NCBI RefSeq assembly: GCF_051014685.1
Contig: NC_135055.1
Span: 18,588,001-18,652,000 of the forward strand
Source: Ptiloglossa arizonensis
Taxonomy: Eukaryota; Arthropoda; Insecta; Hymenoptera; Colletidae
DNA: 64,000 bases
Reading direction: 5' to 3'
Of the stretch, positions 13,901-23,720 are shown one piece after another. The notes under the pieces are model-generated. The model was not told the DNA's origin. It did not search any database and saw only the letters and a program-made list of their open reading frames with translations. A program made the translations under genes and the position numbers. Each line of letters starts with the position of its first letter. Position 1 is the stretch's first letter.

Positions 13901-16549
13901 TGTGCAACCGGCAAAATTTTTGTATAAGTACTCTACATACCTACATATCTAAAGGAGCCCAACTAGTTTATGTATGATGTCACTAGATGGACATAGCTTC
14001 CAAAACTATACAGAACCTAATGCTGAATCAAATATAGCAACTAACAAATATATTACACAGTACCACCGAAATAAAGTATGGACAATGAATAGAATACACA
14101 GATGAGATATTAAATAGGTGGTTGAAGTTACAGAAAGTGAGTCACGCAAAATGGAATATTGACTTTATAAAGTATTAATAGTTTTCAAGTGCCTTTTCGT
14201 TTAAGAAAAGTAATTTTACGGACTATATTGAACTATACCATCGAAGTCGGTAATGCTGGTAATGTAGAAAACTTGTCTCTGTATGCGATATGAGGTCCTA
14301 CCAATCCTGCCGGTCATAAATATTCATTCCCATAGATGAAATTTGAAAAACCTTAACAACATGGAACTAAAAATATTTTCAAAGCTTTAGCTACATTTTT
14401 ATCTATAGCTAAATAAAATTTTCTAAGCCAAACTTTTCTTAAACTTTACTTCGTAATACCTCATATTCTAAATAACATAAACAAAAAATCGCGAGTAATA
14501 CCGATTACCAGGTTTGTAATTAAACTATGGTCCTACGACGATTGTTAATAATTATGATAAATAAACATGAAGATATTGCAAAATCTGTGAAGGTGAACCA
14601 TTTTAACGAATATTTGTTCCTTTACACGATTGTTATTAACGTTTATGCATGTGTTAAATATTAATGTTATAATAAGCGTATTAATTATACATTATAAATG
14701 ATTAATTTGTCTACAGAAATTAATTTTAACCAAGATTTGAGGTAAGAAATGGTTCTTGACACGTTTTCTAATAAGTTAAGTTTTAAAACGTGTAGAACAA
14801 TAATTGTTTATTAGATATCATTTTTACAAAGGTGCAAACATAATAAATTATTTTTAAATTTAAACAAATGTCTTATAATGCATTTCTCGCATAATCATAA
14901 TATCTACATACACAACTTTTTACTATTACCCACAGATAATGTTTACAATTTAGGAGTCTATTTCTTAATAAACCTCTCCTTTTGAAAAATACATTATACA
15001 CACAAGTAGTTCCATTTTTAGAATTCTTGGTTTTATTAGTAAGGCTGTTAAGTACTTTAAAAACTCAAACACAATGTGTTATCTATAAAATACTTTGGAA
15101 CATTTCAAATTAAAATATGCATGCCAAATTTGATTGTATTATTATCATTACCAAACGCACACACTTGAAAGGTCCAATATAAGTTTCTGCGGCTAACAGT
15201 TTGTCATTTAATAACACCTATAACAGTAACCAATCATGACTTCTCCAAAATACAAATACAATTAAACATACTGGCATTGGAATATCAATACATTAAACTA
15301 GATCTTCTACTCAATTATAAACTTCTAAATGGTATGATTATGTCTCCCAACTTACTTTCTTCAATTAATATATCTATACTTAGGTTTGCGAGCAACTAAA
15401 TTTTTTCTCTTCTTATATCAACTTTTTGTAAAAGTTAAATAATAGATAAAGATTTCTATAATTCTGTGAAAGATTTGTTATTTTATATTGTTTTATTTTA
15501 TTTTATTTTATCTTAATATATTTTGTGATATATTCTTAGACTATTTTATTTATATACCTGCTCTGTACATTATTTTAATTGTATACAAAGAGATATCAAA
15601 CCCATTAATAAACTAACTAATAACAAAAACAAAAAATCAGTTTCAGTATATTGGCAAAAGTTGTAAGTTTAAGTTAATGGACATTATTCTTATTGCGATG
15701 TAAAATGAAATGTATATAGTTCGGTTTATTTCCCGTTACTTGAATATGTATATCATTTCATCACGTGCTTTTTTTTTTTATCAAGCACCAAGGGCTTAAA
15801 CTATTATTTAATTTAAATATGCAACATTACATTATAAGAATAAATTTCGATACATCTAACCTAAGACGAATCCCTTTAATCACTGTGAAATGGCAAACTC
15901 TGACAATTGCTGGGCGATATTTAAAATCTGTTATAAAAATCAGTATCAATCCAAGTATTATACTAGTATTTATTAAACATTTAATATTGCGTTTTAAAAA
16001 TAAATTTTGGTATTTAAAATAAAAATTTGGCATACTTTATTTAAATGACAAATACACGAATGTATTCAAATGAAATGATATATTATGAATAAATTACGTC
16101 ATCTCGAGTTTTAATCATGCAACAACTAGAAATGTACCATGAAGAAGGGTTGATAGAATTTTGTGACGTTCGTCTCACTTGGCACGAATCCGTGCCACTG
16201 GGAGTATATTATTTACCCTAAATTTTTAACGAATGTCTTGCGTTATTTGTTTGTTTTTAACTATTAATGTAATTAAAATTTTGTTTCTATTTTCAGTGCT
16301 TTCTGGGTATTAAAACCTATTCATTTCTGCAGGGTGTACAATTGATGATACGAGTTAGGTAACTGTCAATGTTCCTTAAATATTATAAAAGCAAAATGAG
16401 AAAAGTAACTATCTAATGCGCACTTTAAATTTGAAAATTCATAAGTTTATTTACAATAAGTAATTTTACATACTGATTTATGTTTTAAAAGTTATTGTAA
16501 AATGATCTTTTTTAGGTAATGTATATCTTTAACTAGGGACTTTAACCTT

Positions 16550-16756
16550 ACAATTGCAGCGCCACTAGCCACCGAAGTTGAGACAACGTTCCCGCGCAAA
16601 CCAGCGCCGACCTAACTGTCGCCGCCAAAATATCTGTCGTTCATACGCATAACCGTCGTCGTTCAGGGTAGAGGTTCATTCGCTGTTTGATATTCTGAGG
16701 AGAAAGTTCTTTCGTTGCTCGTGTTCGAGAAAAATTTCGAGGAAATATTATAAAAG
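16550..16756 (+). promoter_or_regulatory. H2A.X promoter and 5' UTR region
   Basis: A locally CpG- and GC-rich segment (GCGCCACTAGCCACCG at about 16558, GTCGCCGCC at about 16618) sits directly upstream of the H2A.X start codon at 16757, in AT-rich flanks. No clear TATA box is visible at a standard distance. The transcription start site cannot be placed exactly. Confidence 0.5.
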
Positions 16757-17701
16757 ATGTCAGGCCGTGGTAAAGGTGGTAAGTATAATGTCTCATTTGC
16801 GACGATATGACGCTACGAGCCGCTGGAAAACCCGAAAATCGTTTACGTTCTTCCAGGAAAGACCAAGGGAAAGGCGAAGACCCGCAGTAGTAGGGCAGGG
16901 CTCCAGTTCCCTGTGGGAAGAATCCATCGACTTTTGAGGAAAGGAAATTACGCAGAACGAGTTGGAGCTGGTGCACCGGTCTATTTAGCTGCCGTAATGG
17001 AATATTTGGCGGCTGAAGTACTCGAGTTAGCCGGGAATGCCGCGAGAGACAACAAGAAGACGAGGTTGGTTGAGCAAGCCTTCCCTTCTGCCCCCCTTTT
17101 CCTTGCCCTTTCTTTTCCTGCCATTGTATATATATTTAATTTTTTCCACGTTTAAATAAATATATTTTTATAAATATTTATTTACGAAAATTTTATTTGT
17201 TAAAAATTTCTTGATACTTTAACTTGTTAAATAATTGTATTTAACATGAAATCTTATTAGTTTCTACTGTTATGTCAACTGTATTAGCAGTTACATGTAT
17301 TTTGTATTACAGTTACAAAACATTCATAAGCTTAGTGATATAAATTTGTTTACCATTGTTTATAAGACAAAAAAAATGTATCTGTAGTTAAACATATATA
17401 TATATATACACACACACACACACGCACACACATCAATACATACATTTAGGGTTAACCAATGACCTTTAGATACAATATGAATTTTCAAATGTACTAACTA
17501 AATGTACCTGTTTCCTGTTTTAGGATAATTCCACGTCATTTGCAGCTAGCTATCCGCAATGACGAAGAGTTAAACAAATTGCTGTCGGGTGTAACTATCG
17601 CCCAAGGTGGTGTCCTCCCTAATATTCAAGCAGTTCTGTTGCCGAAGAAGACTAGTACCGGTGGATCTGGAAAAGGCGACAAAGCATCTCAAGAATATTA
17701 G
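16757..17701 (+). CDS. H2AX: Histone H2A.X-type variant, 3 exons, 135 aa, C-terminal SQEY
   Basis: Core histone of the nucleosome. The tail ends Ser132-Gln-Glu-Tyr, the SQ[E/D]-aromatic motif phosphorylated by ATM/ATR-class kinases at DNA breaks. Exons: 16757-16778, 16857-17064, 17524-17701. The start is MSGRGKGG, and the fold contains [71 protein letters not shown] and [13 protein letters not shown]. It matches canonical H2A, not H2A.Z: the loop reads [16 protein letters not shown] and [11 protein letters not shown]. Unlike replication-dependent histone genes it has two introns, no histone 3' stem-loop seen after the stop, and an AATAAA signal at 18096. It is therefore likely a polyadenylated, replication-independent gene. 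The donors GTAAGT and GTTGGT and acceptors TTCCAG and TTTTAG all fit phase. Confidence 0.96.
17392..17430. repeat. Compound (TA)n(CA)n microsatellite in H2A.X intron 2
   Basis: A TA run passes into a CA run with one G interruption inside the 459-bp second intron of H2A.X (17065-17523). The rest of that intron is plain AT-rich sequence. Confidence 0.9.
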
Positions 17702-18095
17702 ATTGACCTTTCTAACTTAACAGTACTTTAGGAATATATCCTTATTTCATCAATCTTAAAAGAACAAAATATCTAGAATGTATGAGATTACAATCCTTAT
17801 CCAACCACATACATTGTAGAATTATCTGAGTTAACAATGCGATTTACTGGTCCATTACTAAATTTTTTATTTCGGTAATGTAGTAGTATGTTGCATTATA
17901 GCTTAAGATAAGTATCTGATGTACCTATGCATAAGTTTTATTATTTAAGTTCTAATTTCCATTAATGTATCCATTTCGTTTTCTTTCGACTGATTCTATA
18001 TTGAATTCTCAATGATATTTTATGAATTGTAAGAAAGAATGGTAATTACAACTGGTTAAATGTTTTTGTTGACGGTAAACGATATTTAGAGTGAA

Positions 18096-18101
18096 AATAA
18101 A
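18096..18101 (+). terminator. Polyadenylation signal AATAAA of H2A.X
   Basis: AATAAA about 395 bases after the H2A.X stop codon and about 310 before the UBXN1 start. Together with the missing histone stem-loop it supports a polyadenylated histone variant message. Confidence 0.6.
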
Positions 18102-18411
18102 GGATGATTAAATCTTCACTTTAGATTGCCTTTTGTACATTTTAATATTTTTCGTGTACCCATATTCTTTATACTATTGCTACATTTAATGAAAGGAAAT
18201 GTTTATATTCGATCTCAAATAATTATACTTTTAAAATTCAGAACGTAAAGAACTTCCGGTAGAACGTCTCCCGGTAGGAGTTTTGTAACGTATAAATTGG
18301 TGTAGGTAGCGCGTCGGTTCAACGTGACGTTTAATTTTTGATCGCTTGGTATCGAATAGTATTTTTTTCACGAAAAGTATTCATTAATTTAAAAACACAA
18401 AACGTTATAAA

Positions 18412-19872
18412 ATGTCGTCGACTGACATAAATATGCTCGTCGACATGGGTTTCAACTTGCCTAATGCGTAAGAGTCTTTAACGATTCGTTGACGAGTATT
18501 TATAACCTTTAATATTTTGTCGTGTATTTTATTTCAGGGAAAAGGCCTTAGAGATCACTGGAAACAAGGGTGTTGTTCCAGCAATGGAATGGTATGAGAA
18601 AGGCTGTGACTCTGTTTTTCATCATTAGGTGCCAATCATAATTTTTATTTTAGGCTCTTGGCTCATTCAGATGATGCAGAACTATCGCCTGAACAACCTA
18701 CTGCAGAAAGTTCGACAACGTCAATTGCTCAAATACCAGCAGAAGATAGCAGTGCTAGTGCCAGTGGTCAGGTATCAACAACTGAAGTTGCTAAATCTAT
18801 GAAATGCGATGTGTAAGTAATTAGATTTGTTTGCATTGTTTCTCAAACAATCTCCAGTTTATTGTAACAGTAACTAATGCGTATATCTAGTTGCGGAAAA
18901 CTGTTTAAATCTAATTTAGAAGTTGAATACCATGCAACAAAGACTGGACATGATAGATTCTCAGAGAGTACAGAAGAAAAGAAGCCACTCACAGAAGAGG
19001 AAAAAAGAGAGCAATTACGAATATTAACAGAAAAGTTAAAACAAAAGAATAAAGAACGGGAAGAACAAGATAGAATAGATACATTTGCAAGGGAAAGGGA
19101 TAGGATACGGGTAGGAAAACAAATGGCTCAAGCTAGAAGAAAGTAAGTTACTTGTTTCTTACAAAATACGAGTATTGAACATATTTACTTCTGCATTTTA
19201 AACACAGATGGGAGGAATTAGAAACAAAAAAGATGATGGAACAAAGGAGGCAAGAGAAAGAAGACGAAAAACAAGCACGACAAAAGGTAAGAGCACAAAT
19301 TGAAGCTGATAAAATTGCTAGACGTGCCAGAGCTAATGCCAAAGAAGAACCTAGGACACCTCCTTCCGCACCTTCATCATCTACAACGCTTTATAGCAAA
19401 AATTATAGTGAAACAAAGCTACAGGTAATAAGTTGTATATTTATTTATCCCAATGCATGCTTTTCTTATTGGTATATAGTTAAAACAGTAATATTCAACA
19501 TTTTAGATTAGACTTACTAATGGACAAACATTGATGCACAATTTTGGACATAAAGAACAGTTATCTGCTGTGGTATTGTTTATTGAAATGAATAGGACAG
19601 ATGATTCTGCTCCATTTAGTTTAATGACAAACTTTCCAAAAAAAATTTTTACAGAAGATGATTATGACACACCATTAGATGTTTTAGGTACGTTATGGAT
19701 CTGGTTGAACTGTTTCGACAGAGAAATGTGTATAGTATCGATATCATTTTTGCTACTAATCTCATTTGAAGGAAAAAAAGTCCACTTAGCTGAATAATAT
19801 GATTGATTGCTTTCAGGCCTAGTACCATCCTCAGTTTTAATTGTTAAGAAGAAAGTGCAGCAATTGTCATAA
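18412..19872 (+). CDS. UBXN1: UBXN1 (SAKS1) homologue: UBA - C2H2 finger - coiled coil - UBX, 7 exons, 324 aa
   Basis: Adaptor expected to link ubiquitinated clients to the p97/VCP ATPase in cytosol and ER-associated degradation. Exons: 18412-18467, 18538-18591, 18654-18812, 18891-19142, 19208-19424, 19507-19687, 19817-19872; all phases close. The N-terminal UBA domain (about 1-42) has MLVDMGF, AEKALEITGNKG and AMEWLLAH. A C2H2 zinc-finger-like module follows: Cys88, Cys91, His104, His110, in KCDVCGKLF ... EYHATKTGH. A long charged coiled coil (about 118-215) is rich in Glu, Lys and Arg. The UBX domain (about 247-324) starts IRLTNGQTLMHNF and contains EQLSAVVLFIEMNR, FPKKIFTEDD and the end GLVPSSVLIVKKK. 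As I recall them, vertebrate UBXN1 lacks the finger while insect homologues have it. It is convergent with the RNase T2 gene. Confidence 0.95.
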
Positions 19873-20267
19873 ACATCAGTTATTATTTGCTATGAAATGG
19901 GTAATACAACTTGTAAGCTAATATATCAGTGTACAATGTTCTACAAAGTGTTTATTAAGAAGGCAGCATTTTTAATTCCAAGCATTCTCAATTAATAATT
20001 TATAAGGAATACAAGTTTTTGTGACAATTGTTATTCCAGAATAACATAATTTATAAAAATTAACGGAAAAAGAAAAATATACACTTAAAAATAATGGGGA
20101 ACTTCAAATTTTTTACCTATTTAAGAACAAGAGGTATATTTTATGGTATGCACTAATTTATTATGATTGTCAACATTTTTATCACTCTTTACATCTGTAC
20201 AGTTCCATTTAATAATGGCAATTAGATCTTGCAATACGTAAAATATTAATTTACAAAATAATTCTTA
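19873..20267. other. Convergent 3' UTR space between UBXN1 and RNase T2
   Basis: About 395 bases of AT-rich sequence between two convergent stop codons. It presumably holds both 3' untranslated regions; no other feature is seen. Confidence 0.7.
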
Positions 20268-21223
20268 TTATACTTGTATTACATGATAATCTTGTGGTAC
20301 TTTACTCGGATATATCACGCTTGCATGATCACAGTTTGTAGGATATCCATGAACACCATTGCAATTAATTAGTTCGAACATCTTATTGAAACAGATTTCT
20401 ATTTCATATAAGTATGATTTTCCCGTGTTCTAAAACAATTATATTATTAACTACATATATTTAATACTAGTTTATTATTATAAAGTTAAACAAATTCGTA
20501 CCTTATCTTTCCTACACACTACTACGCCCCGTTTGCCCAATACTCGTTCAACCGCATTGAGAATATCAGTTGCTGCATATTTCTTTCCAGGCATAATATT
20601 TGCTTTCCCTAGTACATGTTTCATATCGTACTGTGATAATAAAGAAAGACCTTCTTTGAAATATTTCAGCTCTGTATTCACTTTTGGCAGCACTGCAGCG
20701 CAAGTGCCGTGTTTGTTCCACTCATGTTGCCAAAGGCCATAAGATGCTCTTCCTTGTTCTACGTCTAACCATTTCTCTTGTAGCTCATGCTCCAATGATT
20801 TTAAAGCAGTTTTATTAAACGGCAAATTACTGTTACAGTAATTTGGGCCCAGTGCATTATACACAGAAGGCCAAAGACCATGTATCGTCCACTCATGATT
20901 ATCTCTTGGGAATGTACAAGTATGAGACGTTGACTCCTCTTTCCACATAAGGCACACAGATTGTGGCCAATATTGAGTAAAGATTAAAACATCAAAATGA
21001 TTTGATTTTCCTATTGCATGCCTACAATAACATTTGTTTTTTATTAAAACAAAGAAGAGTTACAAGTAATATTAAACCATTTTCATTATGAACCAATACT
21101 TTAGGTTTGCGATTTTCGTTTAAAACAAAAAAATAGAATATGTTAAAAAAATAAAAAATTCTTTACTTACCCATTCAGAACAGCGAGAAAAAATAAAAAT
21201 ATGTTTCTTCTATAGTAAAACAT
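20268..21223 (-). CDS. RNASET2: Secreted/lysosomal ribonuclease T2, 3 exons, 244 aa
   Basis: Acid endoribonuclease that cleaves RNA through 2',3'-cyclic phosphates in the secretory or lysosomal compartment. Minus-strand exons: 21223-21171, 21021-20502, 20429-20268. A signal peptide is clear (MFYYRRNIFLFFLAVLNGHA). After FDVLIFTQYWPQSVC come catalytic motif CAS I, HEWTIHGLWPS (His65), and CAS II, WQHEWNKHGTCA (about 115-126, with His117, Glu118, Lys121 and His122). These are the expected catalytic histidines and acid, so it should be active. Cysteines at 41, 53, 80 and 125 and in the last exon (CFNKMFELINCNGVHGYPTNC) fit the family disulfides. One NKT glycosylation sequon lies at Asn87. The length is close to human RNASET2. 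Open frames on the opposite strand at 20533-20742 are shadows. Confidence 0.96.
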
Positions 21224-22039
21224 CTTTGAAAAGCTAAGGTCTTTGTAGATAATGAGAATCCGAACTGATGTACGTTCCGTGGTTGTTGGACGGTTTAGAA
21301 AAATTTTATGCTTTCACCGCTTTTTATACGTATAGCCCCACCATTCCTATGCCCCGTAGAGCACTCCTTGTATCGTAGCTTTTGCTGAGTATACATTTAA
21401 CAGATGTTTAACAGATGCCTATCTTTATTGTGTATAGATAAAAGATCAAAAGTATCGTTTATCTCGTCTCGCTGCATTATATTATTTCCACAAAAGTGAA
21501 AGTAGATAACATTTATCTGTTAGTAAAGGCGATAATTTGTTGATTTTTTCAGAAAGAATTTTGATCTGCTCTAGCTTATCTTTTATTAATTACTATAATT
21601 TATTTTGTTTAAATTTACGTTATTAAAAAATATACATTTTATTTAGTAATATTTAAATTTAGATATAAATAAAACTTTGTTAGGTGGTATATTTCAAGAA
21701 GCTATCTGTTTAATATTCAAATTTAACGATATGTCTGATTTATTTTTCCACATGATTAGAGTTTACATTTGAATGGATTAACTACTGGTACGTTACATAA
21801 CATTTATTACTAAAATGTCTGCATTTTATATTTTTTATCCATTAAATAATGTTATTATGGTTACTCTAATAGATGTTTATTTTACACATGTAAACAGAAT
21901 CTTGTATGGATAATTTATCACAAACATACTTTCCTTATTAGATTAAACAAGGTTAAACGAATTTGTACTGCGTTTAGCCTTCCTAAATGCAACCCATTAT
22001 ACTTATTTGTAATGCAGCTGTATGCAGTTTCATCTTTAG

Positions 22040-22220
22040 CCGTTAAGCGTCGCCACATATACCGTTCGACAATCGAAATTGAAAATTTGAAAACTTCGAT
22101 TCGATAGTTCAGTATAATCAGTTTTCAGATTGAGAGTGCTTGAGCGAAAAAGTCGTGCAGTATTATTGCACTAAATTAACAGTAATCTATTTATATTTGA
22201 ACAAAGATTGCAATACGGTA
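22040..22220 (+). repeat. Duplicated module copy 1 (promoter/first-exon-like)
   Basis: Begins around GCGTCGCCAC (22047), continues with ACAATCGAAATTGAAAAT, and ends GATTGCAATACG|GTAATA (from 22206), which resembles a splice donor. A short segment downstream, bounded by GATTTCAG at about 22287 and GAG|GTACTG at about 22314, looks like a mini-exon. Copy 2 lies about 480-490 bases downstream. No coding frame is conserved, so a non-coding RNA or alternative 5' exons are the best guesses. Confidence 0.5.
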
Positions 22221-22514
22221 ATAGAATGCAGCCATTAAATTGTATTTTATAACATATAAGCTTGTAACATTTTTGTTAATGATTTCAGATCATTTTACAC
22301 GCGGCGATGATAGAGGTACTGTTTCAATGAAAAGTTATATTTGAAATATTAAGTTTTTTTTGCCAATTTTGACCTGTATCGTTGATGTTGAGAAAATTGT
22401 TCAATAATTTATCAGATACAAACAAGATGTACATAACCATTAATATCTGTTTAGTATCATGGGACGTGTAATAAATCGATATCGAATCTTTTTCCAGGAG
22501 ATTACTTCGATCGT

Positions 22515-22945
22515 TAGACGTTACGCGTCGCCACTACAGCGCCATTCGATAATCGCAATTGAAAATTCGAATACCGTACTTCGATTTTCCATCGCGTGCT
22601 CGGTGCAACTGCTTTTTATTTCGACGTGAAATCGCAAAGAAGTTATGTGGTATTATCGTGTTGATTTAATAGTGATTCAGTGGCACCTGTACGAAGATTG
22701 CAATACGGTAATATATTAAAATGCTGTGAAAAAGTTTTTTTAACAATACTTTAGGGTTTTACATTATTTTCGTGAACGCTTTCTGATCATCCTATACTCA
22801 ATGCTATCGAAAGTATTATTCATTACTATGATATTGATACTCAAATTGTTCTTTTTAGATGACTGGTTCGATGGGTAAATAACGGAATGGAAAAAAGACA
22901 CTGGAGTTGCGGATTCACGTTGACGATTACTTCACGTACAAGTAA
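22515..22945 (+). repeat. Duplicated module copy 2 and candidate downstream exon
   Basis: Shares with copy 1 the starting GCGTCGCCAC (22525), the ATAATCGCAATTGAAAAT-type block and the terminal GATTGCAATACG|GTAATA (from 22696). After it, TTCTTTTTAG at about 22850-22859 followed by a segment ending TACAA|GTAAGAAG at about 22941 forms an acceptor-donor pair. The only ATG frame there stops after seven codons, so any transcript would be non-coding or 5' UTR. Confidence 0.45.
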
Positions 22946-23720
22946 GAAGTTAAGTAAATAACCTTCAAAATGATCTATATAATTTGAACGTTGTTTATAT
23001 ATACAATTTTTATCAACGATTCGAATTATGAATATTGTTTTTATATTTTATTATGGGACAATATATTTTCATTTCCATGAAATGAAAATGGTAATATTGT
23101 AGTTGATTAGGGTTTTTTTATATATATATATATATTATGTTCCAATTTTCTTGATTTATTATAGTCTAGTCAAAACGTAGGTATATATATCTGATTAAAA
23201 TAAAATAATTTTTCCAAAAAGGTCTTACAGAAGAATTGAAATCGAAATTGTAATGTATTTGCTTTATTTAGTAAGATTATTTTATATACTTCCGACTAAA
23301 TTATCTATTACAAGAGCAGCATAATACTGTTGGTGAACAAATTGTGGAAGAAAAAAATAAATAATTTGCACGTCTTGGTCGAACTATAAATTACAATATT
23401 ATTCTAACAAAAGTATAATGTTCCATTGAAACGCACATCGATAATCTAGAAATGAAAAAAAAATGTCTTTGTTTAACATAATACTCGATGCTCGTTTTTT
23501 TTTTTCATTATAAAAAGTAACGAAAACATTGTGCAATCAAGCTAGGTGAAATAATCTGTACACGATACAACCGAAACGTAACTTATTTTCAATACCTTGA
23601 AAATCTTTTTATTTGCGTTCAATTATTTGGTACTATTATCACATCAAGGAAGTATAAAAAGATCAGTTTTCGCTGATACTAGTATCTTACACGCGATTGT
23701 CGTAAAACTAAATGTAAGTT

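Larger units (their letters stand above)
6713..16640. other. Long non-coding interval between OSGIN and H2A.X
   Basis: About 10 kb, mostly AT-rich, with no ORF showing recognisable protein similarity. Visible structure: an 80-bp tandem duplication at 7567-7731, a CpG-enriched island at about 10780-10990 that could be a transcription start, a run of TTTTA repeats near 15490-15510, and several poly-T or poly-A tracts. Short open frames (for example at 11015, 15765 and 16641) have no family features and odd composition. The last 100 bases before 16640 belong to the H2A.X promoter region. Confidence 0.6.
21224..23720. other. Intergenic AT-rich region with a duplicated promoter-like module
   Basis: No protein-coding ORF is supportable. 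The notable content is two diverged copies of an approximately 190-bp module (about 22040-22220 and 22515-22710) and splice-like motifs after each. The rest is AT-rich with poly-T and TA runs (for example near 23120). Confidence 0.6.

Noticed and set aside
15765..16033. 85-aa plus and 68-aa minus overlapping frames
   Set aside because: AT-rich sequence giving Ile/Phe/Lys/Asn-rich peptides on both strands; chance open frames.
16555..16580. CTCF-like GCGCCACTAG core near the H2A.X promoter
   Set aside because: One base short of the consensus core on the reverse strand; too weak to call an insulator without binding data.
20533..20742. 69-aa plus-strand open frame
   Set aside because: It is antisense to the main RNase T2 exon and shows no features of its own.
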